Part shown: positions 16,455 through 24,956 of the stretch, one piece after another | How the letters are laid out: each line of letters opens with the position of its first letter | Numbering within the stretch: position 1 is the first letter of the stretch | NCBI GenBank assembly: GCA_022014155.1 | Contig: JAKLLS010000024.1 | Location: forward strand, 1 to 36,273 | Direction of reading: 5' to 3' | Source: Marinobacter sp. | GTDB taxonomy: Bacteria > Pseudomonadota > Gammaproteobacteria > Pseudomonadales > Oleiphilaceae | Length of the DNA stretch: 36,273 bases | Made by a program: the position numbers and the translations under genes | Notes under the pieces: generated by a model | The model's database searches: none | What the model was told of the DNA's origin: nothing | What the model saw: the letters and a program-made list of their open reading frames with translations, nothing else

Positions 16455-16577
16455 GATACACCTTTGCACCAAAAAGGGGCGTAACGCTATGCGACTCCCT
16501 GATATTTATCAAATCGTTAATTTCGATGAGGGTTATCGGTTGGTGTCATAGAAAACCGGCTGAATTCCAATTTTCCC

Positions 16578-16676
16578 TATATCACCAACCCCGTAAGCGT
16601 GCTAAAAAGTGTTCGCCCAGCGGAAGTCAGTGTTTTTCGAGCGCCCGGGCACTCTTCCGTTCATCAGGATACCAGC
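16578..16676 (+). promoter_or_regulatory. Shared leader element, copy A
   Basis: This stretch, from CTATATC (possible -10 box) to the SEC-C start codon, closely resembles bases 21108-21199 before the DUF3010 gene. Shared blocks include 'TAAGC-TGCTAAAA' and 'CTCTTCCGTTCATC-GGAT'. CGGAA (16621-16625) can pair with TTCCG (16655-16659), with AGTG/CACT inside, giving a possible 5'-UTR hairpin. It is either a duplicated promoter-leader or a cis-acting RNA. Confidence 0.5.
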
Positions 16677-17042
16677 ATGTCAGATAAATTTTTCTATAAA
16701 GGCCGGCAGGATGCGCGCCAGCACCACACCGCTCATGGCGGCTTTCAGACCAAGGCCAGTAAAAAGAGTGGCAGCCGGAAGTACCCGCTATCGCTGGTGG
16801 TTACCAGTGAGGCGCGCAAGCAGGAGATCGAAGCCCAGGTGGCCGAGGCCAATCTGCACGCCGACATTACGGTTGATACCCGCGAGGGCGCCGTTGAATC
16901 CATCGCAGAGCTGACTGCACTTTTGAACAAAGGCGCGACGGTTACCACGGCGAAAATGCCTTCCCGTAATGACCCGTGCAGCTGTGGTAGTGGTGTTAAA
17001 TTCAAGAAGTGCTGTGGCGGGCAGGGGATCACTGATAAATAG
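16677..17042 (+). CDS. SEC-C metal-binding protein (PBPRA1643-like)
   Basis: The 121-residue basic protein ends in a SEC-C zinc motif 'PCSCGSGVKFKKCCG' (Cys-x-Cys-x8-Cys-Cys). The N-terminal part 'MSDKFFYKGRQDARQHHTAHG' is rich in His, Arg and Lys and looks RNA- or protein-binding. SEC-C tails mediate zinc-dependent contacts, as in SecA with SecB or the ribosome. Its function is unknown. The start has AGGA at good spacing; the frame opens at 16599 with no better start. Its leader and first eight codons are duplicated before DUF3010. Confidence 0.85.
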   Translation: MSDKFFYKGRQDARQHHTAHGGFQTKASKKSGSRKYPLSLVVTSEARKQEIEAQVAEANLHADITVDTREGAVESIAELTALLNKGATVTTAKMPSRNDPCSCGSGVKFKKCCGGQGITDK

Positions 17043-17075
17043 ATCTGATTTTTAACGACGAGGCCAGCGCTGATT

Positions 17076-19634
17076 TTAGCTCACCGTTTGTGCCGTTGCC
17101 CATTCGCAGAATTTCTCCAGCGGCATCGGCTTGGCAAACAGGTAGCCCTGCAGCCGGTGGCAGCCCAGTTGGGTGAGAAGCTCCCGGGTGTTATTGTCCT
17201 CCACGCCTTCGGCTACGGCTTCCAGGTTGAGGGTATGTGCCAGTTTCAGGGTGGTTTGGACAATTCCCAGGTCATTCTGGTTCGAACACATCTGGCTTAT
17301 GAAGCAACGATCGATCTTCAGCTCGTGGATGGGCAGGCGGCTCAAATAGGCCAGGGAGGAGTAGCCCGTACCAAAATCATCCAGTGCAATCTTGCAGCCG
17401 CTGTTGGCAATCTGAAGCAGGGAGCCGATCACTGCTTCCATATTGTGCATCATGGAGGTTTCCGTCACTTCGAAGATCACGCGATTCATTGGAATGGCGT
17501 GTTCCCTGATCTCTGCCAGTGCAAAGGACACAAAGTGACTGTTGGTGAGATTCTGAACCGACAGGTTGATACTGCAGGTAATGTCCAGTTGTCGTTCCTG
17601 AAGTGTCTGCATGATTCTGCAAGCCTGGGGCATGATGGAGCGTGAAAGCAGATCCATCAGGCCGGCATTTTCAGCGATCTCGATCACTTCCCCGGCGGGC
17701 ACCGCCCCAAAAAGCGGGCTGTGCCAACGCAGCAGCATTTCCGCGCCCACTAGCTGCTGGCCAGTGCTGCTCATTTGCGGTTGCAGGTAAAGCTCCAGTT
17801 CCCCGGCCTTGATGGCTGGCGGCAGGGCGGTTACCAGGTCCAGGCGCCGTCGTGCGAAATCGGAGATCTCGTTGTTATAGACCTGAACCGGAACCTTACT
17901 TGATTCGCTGCGGTCCCGTGCCGCCGAGGCATGTTGATACAGGATCTCCGCGCTGTCGCCATGTTCCGGGGCAACAGCCACGCCACAGTGTAGATTCATG
18001 AAGACAGGCAGCCTGACAGCATGGACAGAGATTTCATGATGACCCACCACCTGTTCGATGAGGGACTCTAGTGGTTCCTCCAACTGCGCGAGGTCGATCA
18101 GGAAGGCCGCTGAGCCAAACTCGGGAATCGCGATGTAGGCGCGCTGTCGGTTTTCCAGGCAGACCACATTACCCAGCTCCGCCAGCGTATGGTTGAGTTT
18201 GTTCATTAACTGACAAAACATTTCTTCTGCCAGCCTGTGGCCCATGCTGGATGCTATGTCTTTGATTTGTGGATAGTGGACCAGCGTGAGTGCGACCTGG
18301 TTGTTCTGGCTCATCATTGATTGCAACTGTTGATTGAGCAGGGAGGCATTGGGCATCCTGGTGGTCGAATCGTGCATGGCCTGTTCAAGGGATTGCATTT
18401 CCAGATCCCGGACCTGTCGCTCGGCCATCTGCTGTCTCCGCAGTGCGGCCAACTTGCGTGTCCGTTCGTCCTTGATGCGATGGGCCAGGGCAAAGGAAAG
18501 CAGCAGCACCTCTGCGGCAGAGCCGACCTGCATGGCATGATTGGTGACGAAGTTCACCGGGATCAAGTTGAAGACGTTCAGTAAATACAGAGCGGTCCCC
18601 AGGGCAAAGGTAGTCCAGGCCAACACGAAATAGCGGGCAATGGCGACGCCGGCCTTCAGGCCCGCCAGACCCACGGAGATGAGCAGCACAATCACCAGGG
18701 TGCCCAGCAGACCGGCGAACAGCGCACCGTGTATGGGGGAGGCCCAGGTGTAGACGATCAGCAACCCCGCCAGTACGGCCGCAATCTTCATGCTGCGATC
18801 CCAGCGGGAAGAAATGTCCTGCCATTTCAGGAAACTGCGTGCGAACAGCAAGGCAAACAGAGACACAAGTGCGGTGCTGATGGGCAGGGCATAACGGGTC
18901 AGCAACGGCTGCCCGCCCCAGATCCAGGCGCTGCCGACCCCGGAGATGCAGAGCATCAGCAGGCTGATCGAGCCGATGTACAGCACGTAATAGCCGTAGG
19001 CTAAATCCCGGATGGAGAGAAACAGGAACAGGTTGTAGACCACCAGGGCAAACAACACGCCGAAATAGGCTCCCCAATAGAGGCTCTCCAGTGAAAATCG
19101 ATTCAGCAGGTGGTCCTCACGCCAAAGCTCGAGCGGCACTTGCAGTGACGTGGCCGACCGCGCCCTCAGGAACAATTCCACCTGGCCGTTCAGGTCACGC
19201 GGTAGTGGCAGGGCTACCTGGTAGCTGTGGGCCTGTTCCCGCTGGTTTTCGGTCTCCCGGCGACTGGTGTGGTAGATTGCTGGCCGTTGTTTATCACGCA
19301 ATATATAGAGATCCACCTCCTCCAGCAGCGGATATGGAATCACCAGGTACCACTGGCGGGACAAAGGTTCCGGGATGGTCATGGATGTCCTGAGCCATAC
19401 TGATTGGTCGGTGAATCCCAGGTTCAGTACGCTGTCATTGTGCTTTTTATGCCACTGTTCCCGTTGCAGGGCCTGATCAAGGGGCAGGTCACTGTTTAAA
19501 AAGTACTCGATGTGGTGGTTCAAGCTGTAATGGACAGCTTCTTCCTGAATCGTCAGTTCCTCGCCGCTGGCGGTAAGGGCGAATAAAAGGGATATCGCCA
19601 CGAATCCCGCTGACCATTTGTGGAGTTTCACCAT
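17076..19634 (-). CDS. 7TMR-DISM sensor with degenerate GGDEF and EAL domains
   Basis: The 852-residue inner-membrane protein has a signal peptide (1-24), a periplasmic DISM sensor domain (about 30-165), seven membrane segments (about 180-390), a coiled-coil linker, a GGDEF-like domain (about 420-590) and an EAL domain (about 605-850). The GGDEF domain is degenerate: the signature position reads EFGSA and 'DSTTRMPN' replaces DxLTGLPN, so it should not make c-di-GMP. The EAL domain keeps the catalytic set (GAEMLLRW with Glu, INLSVQN, EVTET, DDFGTGYSS, LKID, AEGVED), so it is a likely c-di-GMP phosphodiesterase. It is the second gene of an operon with the PilZ protein upstream. Confidence 0.9.
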   Translation of the reverse strand: MVKLHKWSAGFVAISLLFALTASGEELTIQEEAVHYSLNHHIEYFLNSDLPLDQALQREQWHKKHNDSVLNLGFTDQSVWLRTSMTIPEPLSRQWYLVIPYPLLEEVDLYILRDKQRPAIYHTSRRETENQREQAHSYQVALPLPRDLNGQVELFLRARSATSLQVPLELWREDHLLNRFSLESLYWGAYFGVLFALVVYNLFLFLSIRDLAYGYYVLYIGSISLLMLCISGVGSAWIWGGQPLLTRYALPISTALVSLFALLFARSFLKWQDISSRWDRSMKIAAVLAGLLIVYTWASPIHGALFAGLLGTLVIVLLISVGLAGLKAGVAIARYFVLAWTTFALGTALYLLNVFNLIPVNFVTNHAMQVGSAAEVLLLSFALAHRIKDERTRKLAALRRQQMAERQVRDLEMQSLEQAMHDSTTRMPNASLLNQQLQSMMSQNNQVALTLVHYPQIKDIASSMGHRLAEEMFCQLMNKLNHTLAELGNVVCLENRQRAYIAIPEFGSAAFLIDLAQLEEPLESLIEQVVGHHEISVHAVRLPVFMNLHCGVAVAPEHGDSAEILYQHASAARDRSESSKVPVQVYNNEISDFARRRLDLVTALPPAIKAGELELYLQPQMSSTGQQLVGAEMLLRWHSPLFGAVPAGEVIEIAENAGLMDLLSRSIMPQACRIMQTLQERQLDITCSINLSVQNLTNSHFVSFALAEIREHAIPMNRVIFEVTETSMMHNMEAVIGSLLQIANSGCKIALDDFGTGYSSLAYLSRLPIHELKIDRCFISQMCSNQNDLGIVQTTLKLAHTLNLEAVAEGVEDNNTRELLTQLGCHRLQGYLFAKPMPLEKFCEWATAQTVS

Positions 19635-19652
19635 GGTGCCTTCCCGTTCATT

Positions 19653-20981
19653 CTATTCGTCCAGGGGGCTGACCAGGCGGCCGGTGAAACCGAGAAACTC
19701 GGCTTCCTGACAAAAGGCGGAAAAATCGCCTTCCCCCACATCCGGCTGGCGAAGCAGGACCAGTGCCTCGACCAAGCACCCGGGAATATCACGGTTGTTC
19801 CAGGCCGGCATTCTTGGCCACATCAGGAATTCCTCGTGCGACAGCACCACCTTTTCCACCGCGATTTGACTTTCCTGCAGGCGTTCCCGGGCGGTCAGGC
19901 TGATGCAGGGATGGGTATCATCTGCGATCAAGGCGCCCGGGGTTATATGGTGGCGGAGCTCCAGCATGGCATCGCCATGATGGGTTAAACCGATGTAAAG
20001 CTTTTCGCCCTGTAGATGGGCCAATGAGGAGGTTTGCAATACCGTGCCTCGTTCGGTGGTTATTTCCTTGTCCTCTTCATAGCGCGGATCAAACCCAATC
20101 ACCTTGTCATACAAGCCGGTGAGATCCTGGCACACTGCATTGCCGATGCGCCCGGCGCCGCCAAGCACAACAATGCTGGTCTGCTGGCAGTATTGAGGGC
20201 GCTCGCGCATTTGCCGCGCCACGTCCCAGATCATGTACCGCGTTCCCAGGCTCCCTTCCACAAGCGGATCGGTAATCTCGATTCCCGCTTTCATGACAAA
20301 GTTGGGGAGCCGTCCGACCAGGGCGATCCGCTGTACGTTGGGGTAGCCCCGTTGCAATCGATCCAGGTAAAGCCGGACTTTCTCGGAATCTTCCTGTAAC
20401 TCATGCTCGAGGAATTGCGACGCCACCAGCAGGCCGCGCATGTCCGCATTGCGGATAAAACCAAGCACCACATTGGATGGCATACGCTTCGCCATGCGAG
20501 GTGTAAAATAGGAGCCTACCTGTTGTTTGTTACCGTATACCGCGAACAGGAAATGCGGTCTGGCCAGGGCATGAATAAGGGAGCGCAAGTAGGTGTTGGC
20601 CAGAAATATCGCCAATCGGCGACTGTTCCTCCAGAGGGCACGCTTACTTCTGGCTGCCAGGCGTTGCCAGGTGGGGGCAGCGCCATAGAGTTTGTTCAGC
20701 TCGTTATCGGAAAAGCGTCTGCGATAGAACTGCAAACCAATGTGGGACTTTCCGGTGTGCGCCACTGTCGCCGTTACCTTCATACCGGCCTTGCCGGGGA
20801 AATCGACGTCAATGACCTCACCGGGGCGGATATACACCCGCTCCGGCCGTTTCAGGCGTAACCCGCTTGCCGAAATATCCAGCGTAGTGGTTTCAATGGT
20901 GTGATTGGCATAATTCAGAACGACCGGGACCCGGATCCCGGATCGCAAATGCCGGCGATACTCTCCATGCATCCTTATCAT
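19653..20981 (-). CDS. PilZ domain fused to a Rossmann-fold domain
   Basis: The 442-residue soluble protein has an N-terminal PilZ domain (about 5-92) with both c-di-GMP-binding motifs: Arg9-x3-Arg13 (RRHLR) and Asp35-x-Ser-x2-Gly40 (DISASG). A helical link leads to a second part with a Rossmann glycine loop 'VVLGGAGRIG' (274-280) and Asp298 at the end of the next strand (VIGFDPR), which suits NAD(H) binding. This half recalls acyl-ACP reductase or shikimate-dehydrogenase-like folds, but I cannot identify it. The gene ends 18 bases before the DISM-EAL gene, so both are one operon. AGGGA precedes the ATG. Confidence 0.75.
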   Translation of the reverse strand: MIRMHGEYRRHLRSGIRVPVVLNYANHTIETTTLDISASGLRLKRPERVYIRPGEVIDVDFPGKAGMKVTATVAHTGKSHIGLQFYRRRFSDNELNKLYGAAPTWQRLAARSKRALWRNSRRLAIFLANTYLRSLIHALARPHFLFAVYGNKQQVGSYFTPRMAKRMPSNVVLGFIRNADMRGLLVASQFLEHELQEDSEKVRLYLDRLQRGYPNVQRIALVGRLPNFVMKAGIEITDPLVEGSLGTRYMIWDVARQMRERPQYCQQTSIVVLGGAGRIGNAVCQDLTGLYDKVIGFDPRYEEDKEITTERGTVLQTSSLAHLQGEKLYIGLTHHGDAMLELRHHITPGALIADDTHPCISLTARERLQESQIAVEKVVLSHEEFLMWPRMPAWNNRDIPGCLVEALVLLRQPDVGEGDFSAFCQEAEFLGFTGRLVSPLDE

Positions 20982-21107
20982 GGTTTGTCCCTGACGCCCT
21001 GTCGAAACGGATACTCACTTCCAGTCCCTAGTCTGGACCAATCTGCTGAAAGCCGCCATTTATTAACACTTAGGGCATAGAAGGGCGCATTAAGTTTCCA
21101 CTTCCGG

Positions 21108-21199
21108 CTATATAACCAATTCCATAAGCATGCTAAAACGTCTCCCCCGGCGGACGCCATGGAGCGTCTGGGTTCTCTTCCGTTCATCGGGATGTCTGC
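21108..21199 (+). promoter_or_regulatory. Shared leader element, copy B
   Basis: This stretch aligns with 16578-16676 from a TATATA box to the codon MSDKF. GACGC (21154-21158) can pair with GCGTC (21164-21168), and CGGA (21151-21154) with TCCG near 21179-21182, so a hairpin at the same place is possible. See copy A. Confidence 0.5.
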
Positions 21200-21250
21200 A
21201 TGTCGGATAAATTTTTATACAAAGCGCTGTGGCTGAGGGGAATTCTATGA
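21200..21250 (+). CDS. 16-residue leader peptide (truncated SEC-C start)
   Basis: The frame MSDKFLYKALWLRGIL matches the first eight residues of the SEC-C protein (MSDKFFYK) except one, then diverges. Its stop codon overlaps the DUF3010 ATG as ATGA, so it could couple translation. A conserved GGGA lies upstream of its ATG. It is probably a remnant, but may be used as an upstream frame. Confidence 0.45.
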   Translation: MSDKFLYKALWLRGIL

Positions 21251-21681
21251 TTGTTTGCGGAGTGGAACTGACCGGCAGTGATGCGGTGGTGTGTTTACTG
21301 AACCTGGACCGGGGGCAGTTCAGTTTGCCGGAGTGCAAGGTGCGTAAGCTGTCGCTGAACAAACACCACAGCCGGGAAGACCTGAAGCAGTTCCAGACGG
21401 CTTTTGCTGAATTGATGGCTGAGTACCAGGTGACCAGCGTTGCGATCAAGGAGCGGATGCCGAAAGGCAAATTTGCCGGAGGCGCCATTAGCTTCAAGCT
21501 CGAGGCAGCCATTCAGCTGATTGACGGTATTGAGCTGGAAGTCAGGTTGCTCCCTCCAGCGCTGATCAAGGCTACGCTGGCGGACAATCCGCTGCCGATT
21601 CCTTTCGCCGAGACCGGTTTGAAGATCTTTCAGGAAACCGCCTTTACTGCCGCCTATGTGGGGCACATGGCGAAATGGTAG
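21247..21681 (+). CDS. DUF3010 family protein
   Basis: The 144-residue protein starts 'MIVCGVELTGSDAVVCLLNL', the pattern of DUF3010 proteins, which look like small RNase H-fold domains with an N-terminal acidic strand ('GVELTG'), and 'VAIKERMPKGKFAGG' in the middle. No function is established. The ATG at 21247 follows GAGGGG at good spacing; GTG at 21229 is a worse choice. It is preceded by a leader copied from the SEC-C gene. Confidence 0.85.
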   Translation: MIVCGVELTGSDAVVCLLNLDRGQFSLPECKVRKLSLNKHHSREDLKQFQTAFAELMAEYQVTSVAIKERMPKGKFAGGAISFKLEAAIQLIDGIELEVRLLPPALIKATLADNPLPIPFAETGLKIFQETAFTAAYVGHMAKW

Positions 21682-21693
21682 CGGATCAACTGA

Positions 21694-22677
21694 TCATGAG
21701 TTAGAGGCGTTGGTGGTCAGGCAACTCAGCGACAAGTCTTTTTCCAGCCGATAGGTGTCGAAGTCCCGGGCCAGAAACAGTTGGCCCTGATAGTGCTGCA
21801 TGGCTTCGGCGGCTAGTTGGTTGATATGGGGCGTGCCGCCCGGTCCGGACTGGTAGCGGGAGCTGAAGTGGGTCAGTACCAGGTTGGGCAGGTGCGCCTG
21901 TTGCGCAAACCGGGCCACCTGTTCGGCGGAACTGTGTTGCGGCCAGGGGCCGACCCGGTCGGCCACGTCCTGGGTGTAGGTGGCCTCGTGGATCAGCACA
22001 TGGCTGCCGTTGCAGGCATCGCTCAGCAGCTCCGGGTTGTCGTTGTCTCCGGCCACGATCAGGCGGCGGGCCGTGCGGGGAATGTGTGTGTAGTCTTCAC
22101 TCCTGAGCAGGCGGCCATCCTCCAGCAGTACGTCCTGTCCTTTCTGCAGTTCGCCCCAGCCGGGCCCGGGTTCCACGCCATCCGCCCGGAGCTTGTCCTG
22201 CAGCAGTTGTCGCTTCAGGTTCCGTTCAGTGAACACATAGGCGCGGCAGGGCACCCGATGGGACAGCGCGACGTTGGTAACCCCGAAGTGTTCATCCTGC
22301 CAGTGAAAGTCCGGTGCTTCGGAATCGATGAAATTCAGGGGATAGCTGAGGCTGGAGTCGCTGTTTTCGATCACTGTATTGATAAAACGCTGTACCTGGA
22401 CGGGGGCGATGACATCCAGAGGTTCGGTGCGGCCAAGCATGGAAGCACTGGTGAGTAGTCCGGGCAGCCCAAAGGTGTGGTCGCCGTGGATATGCGTAAT
22501 GAATATGGCCCGTAATTGCATGACGGAGTATCGGGTGCGTAGCAACTGGTGCTGGGTGCCCTCACCGCAGTCCACCAGGTACCAGGGTTTGGGGCCGGAG
22601 CGGCACAGGGCCAGGCCGGTCACGTTACGTGCTCGTGTCGGTGTTGCGGCGGACGTGCCCAGAAAGGTGAATTCCAT
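21694..22677 (-). CDS. rnz: Ribonuclease Z
   Basis: The 327-residue metallo-beta-lactamase-fold nuclease trims tRNA 3' ends. Zinc ligands are in 'THIHGDHTFGLPGLL' near residues 61-66, with His in 'ALSHRVPCRAYVF', Asp in 'VAGDN' and His in 'LTHFSSRY'. The N-terminus 'MEFTFLGTSAATPTR' and the 'TPHIN' region are typical. It is full length. GAGG precedes the start. The gene is convergent with DUF3010, 12 bases apart. Confidence 0.94.
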   Translation of the reverse strand: MEFTFLGTSAATPTRARNVTGLALCRSGPKPWYLVDCGEGTQHQLLRTRYSVMQLRAIFITHIHGDHTFGLPGLLTSASMLGRTEPLDVIAPVQVQRFINTVIENSDSSLSYPLNFIDSEAPDFHWQDEHFGVTNVALSHRVPCRAYVFTERNLKRQLLQDKLRADGVEPGPGWGELQKGQDVLLEDGRLLRSEDYTHIPRTARRLIVAGDNDNPELLSDACNGSHVLIHEATYTQDVADRVGPWPQHSSAEQVARFAQQAHLPNLVLTHFSSRYQSGPGGTPHINQLAAEAMQHYQGQLFLARDFDTYRLEKDLSLSCLTTNASNS

Positions 22678-22782
22678 TGTGCCTCAACTTCGTATCAGGA
22701 GTGTCATTGGCCCTGCAACCCATGGCGGGCACCATCCCCATGTGGACAATAGCGCCTTCATTCAGGCGGAGTCCAGATACAA

Positions 22783-23688
22783 ATGGCACGAGTTACAGCA
22801 CACGATGGCGCCAGGCTGAAGGTGCGGGAAATCGGGCGTGGCCCGGTGGTTATCCTGCTTCACGGCTTTGGCATGGACAGCCGTCACTGGTTACCCATCA
22901 TCTTGCCGTTGGCGCACCGGTTCCGTTTCGTGCTTCCCGACCTGCGAGGGTTTGGTGGGTCTTCCCGTCTGACCTGTAGCGAACCCTGTGTGCTGACCAG
23001 TCATGCCAGGGATCTTGATGCGGTGATTCGTGAATACAGCATTGGCGAGCCGGTCGGGTTGGGCGGTATTTCCATGGGGGCGAGCACGTCATTGCGCTAT
23101 ATGGAGCTGTTCGGCTCACGCGCGGTCCGTCATTACGTCAACATTGACCAGTCACCGCGCATTGCTCACGGTCCGGGCTGGCCCTGGGGAATATTTGGTG
23201 AGCAGGGGCCCCAGCGAATCCGTTCCTGGTGGCCGTTGCTGGAGCAACTGGAACGAATCGATCCCGAGACGCCATTTGCCGAGTTGCCAAAGGCCCTGCG
23301 CCGGCAGTTTCATGCGGATCTGGCAGACTTCATGGAAGTTGCCCTCAGCCGTCGCTGGATGAAATGGGCGGCCGGGCGTTTGATGCGTATCCCCGGTGTT
23401 GCCCAGCAGCTGGTACCCGTCGACAACTGGTACACCCTGTACCAGCACATGCGGGCCTACGCCGAACGGGAATACGACTTCCGTTCATTCCTGCCTGAGC
23501 TGCTCGTGCCCACCACCGTGCTGGCTGGTCGCCGCTCGGAAATGTACCCCTGGCCAGGTCAGGCTGTCATGGCGGACCTGATCCCCGACGTCAGGTTGGT
23601 GACGCTTGAGAACAGTGGCCATGTACCGTTAATCGATCAACCGGTGTCCTGTATCAGGGCGCTTGGTCAGGCGTTTCAGCCCGCCTGA
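22783..23688 (+). CDS. Alpha/beta hydrolase
   Basis: The 301-residue protein has the hydrolase fold: oxyanion region 'LLHGFGMDSRHW', nucleophile Ser97 in 'GGISMGAS', and the late catalytic His in 'NSGHVPLIDQP'. It probably hydrolyses an ester; the substrate is unknown. The promoter gap to rnz is short and shared. A 6-bp hairpin (GCCCGC, GCGGGC) overlaps the stop region. Confidence 0.9.
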   Translation: MARVTAHDGARLKVREIGRGPVVILLHGFGMDSRHWLPIILPLAHRFRFVLPDLRGFGGSSRLTCSEPCVLTSHARDLDAVIREYSIGEPVGLGGISMGASTSLRYMELFGSRAVRHYVNIDQSPRIAHGPGWPWGIFGEQGPQRIRSWWPLLEQLERIDPETPFAELPKALRRQFHADLADFMEVALSRRWMKWAAGRLMRIPGVAQQLVPVDNWYTLYQHMRAYAEREYDFRSFLPELLVPTTVLAGRRSEMYPWPGQAVMADLIPDVRLVTLENSGHVPLIDQPVSCIRALGQAFQPA

Positions 23689-23701
23689 CCATTTTGCGGG
23701 C
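23679..23701 (+). terminator. Weak terminator-like hairpin
   Basis: GCCCGC and GCGGGC pair with an 11-base loop around the stop codon of the hydrolase gene. No T-run follows. It would partly insulate the hydrogenase operon. Confidence 0.35.
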
Positions 23702-23792
23702 GTCTGAATGGCGCCGTCACCCTCCCCATCTTTGACAAAACTCCCCGCCTTGCCAAAGCTTGTAGAGGGCAATTAGCTGGTTCGTGATTGTC

Positions 23793-23805
23793 TGATTGCC
23801 AATCA
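23793..23805. promoter_or_regulatory. Palindrome before the hydrogenase operon
   Basis: TGATTGCCAATCA is a perfect 6+1+6 palindrome; a third TGATTG lies at 23785-23790. It ends 14 bases before the chosen start of the first hydrogenase gene. It could be an operator, or affect ribosome loading. It does not fit the FNR box. No clear -10 box was found in 23702-23792. Confidence 0.4.
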
Positions 23806-23819
23806 TGGAAGGTCTCCTC

Positions 23820-24956
23820 ATGGACAACGTTGACGATAGCTCTGTTATCACGCGGGAAGGCTTGCAGTGTTTGCTGGATGCGTTGGCGGAGCGCGGGTAT
23901 ACGGTTGTTGGGCCGACCGTTCGAGACGAGGCCATCGTGTACGAAGAACTCGCCCGTATCGAAGCGCTTCCCGCGGGCTGGACGGATGAACAGGACGGCG
24001 GCCACTACCGACTGAAACGGCGTTCGGATGAGGCGTTGTTCGGATACGCCGTGGGGCCCCACAGTTGGAAACGTTTTCTTCACCCACCCAAAGTGTCCCT
24101 GTGGCAGGCGACCCGCCACGAAAACGAACTGCGCTTTGTTCCCGCCCGGGATGAACCGCCCCGATACGCTTTCATCGGGGTGCGAGCCTGCGAACTGGCG
24201 GCCATCGGAATTCAGGATCGCGTGCTGATGGGGGACGAGTACGCCGACCCCCATTACCGCTCACGCCGTGAGGAGGCCTTCCTGGTGGCGCTCAATTGCT
24301 CCGAGGCTGGCGGTACCTGCTTTTGCGATTCCATGGCGACCGGGCCTGACGTCAAAGAAGGCTACGACCTGGTCCTTACTGAATTGCTGGATGATGACAA
24401 CCACCTGTTTCTGATTCGGTCAGGCTCAGAGGAGGGGGCGGAAATTCTGGCCGAATTGCCCCGGGAGCCTGCGACAGAGACCCATCAGGCAGCGGCTACT
24501 GCCGTGGTGGAGAAAACCCGCAGCCAGATGGGCCGGAGCATGCCGCAAATCGCCATTCCTGCCTTGCTGATGGATAACCTGGAGCACCCGCGCTGGGATG
24601 AGGTTGCCGACCGGTGTCTGAGCTGCTCTAACTGCACTATGGTTTGTCCCACGTGCTTCTGCACCACTGTGGAAGATACCTCGGATCTGGAGGGGGTCAC
24701 TGCGGAGCGCAGCCGGCGCTGGGACTCCTGCTTTACGTCGGACTTTTCCTATATTCATGGCGGCAGTGTGCGCAATTCGACCCGGTCCCGCTATCGTCAG
24801 TGGATGACCCATAAACTGGCCACCTGGGTGGATCAGTTCGGTACTTCGGGTTGTGTCGGTTGCGGCCGCTGCATTACCTGGTGCCCGGTGGGTATCGATA
24901 TCACGGAGGAAGTTCGTGCCATTCACGATGATGTGTCATCGAGGGACAAGGAATGA
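23820..24956 (+). CDS. hydB: [NiFe]-hydrogenase beta subunit, 4Fe-4S dicluster (group 3b type)
   Basis: The 378-residue protein resembles the beta subunit of group 3b hydrogenases (sulfhydrogenases) and anaerobic sulfite reductase subunit A. It carries two ferredoxin-type clusters near the C-terminus: 'CLSCSNCTMVCP' from Cys266 and 'CVGCGRCITWCP' from Cys345. The motif 'VALNCSEAGGTCFC' lies in the middle, as in homologues. It passes electrons between the delta subunit and the flavin gamma subunit or another partner. ATG 23820 has AAGG seven bases upstream; ATG 23805 and TTG 23796 lack one. It is the first gene of the operon and overlaps the next by four bases. Confidence 0.88.
   Translation: MDNVDDSSVITREGLQCLLDALAERGYTVVGPTVRDEAIVYEELARIEALPAGWTDEQDGGHYRLKRRSDEALFGYAVGPHSWKRFLHPPKVSLWQATRHENELRFVPARDEPPRYAFIGVRACELAAIGIQDRVLMGDEYADPHYRSRREEAFLVALNCSEAGGTCFCDSMATGPDVKEGYDLVLTELLDDDNHLFLIRSGSEEGAEILAELPREPATETHQAAATAVVEKTRSQMGRSMPQIAIPALLMDNLEHPRWDEVADRCLSCSNCTMVCPTCFCTTVEDTSDLEGVTAERSRRWDSCFTSDFSYIHGGSVRNSTRSRYRQWMTHKLATWVDQFGTSGCVGCGRCITWCPVGIDITEEVRAIHDDVSSRDKE

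Noticed and set aside
18385-19077. 230-codon open frame overlapping the DISM-EAL gene on the same strand in another phase
   Set aside because: It is a shadow of a strongly supported membrane protein gene and its translation is Gly/Arg/Pro-rich without domain features.
23702-23819. FNR box or sigma-54 promoter before the hydrogenase operon
   Set aside because: I looked for TTGAT-N4-ATCAA and GG-N10-GC type sites and found none; a TTGACA at 23732 has no matching -10 box at normal spacing.
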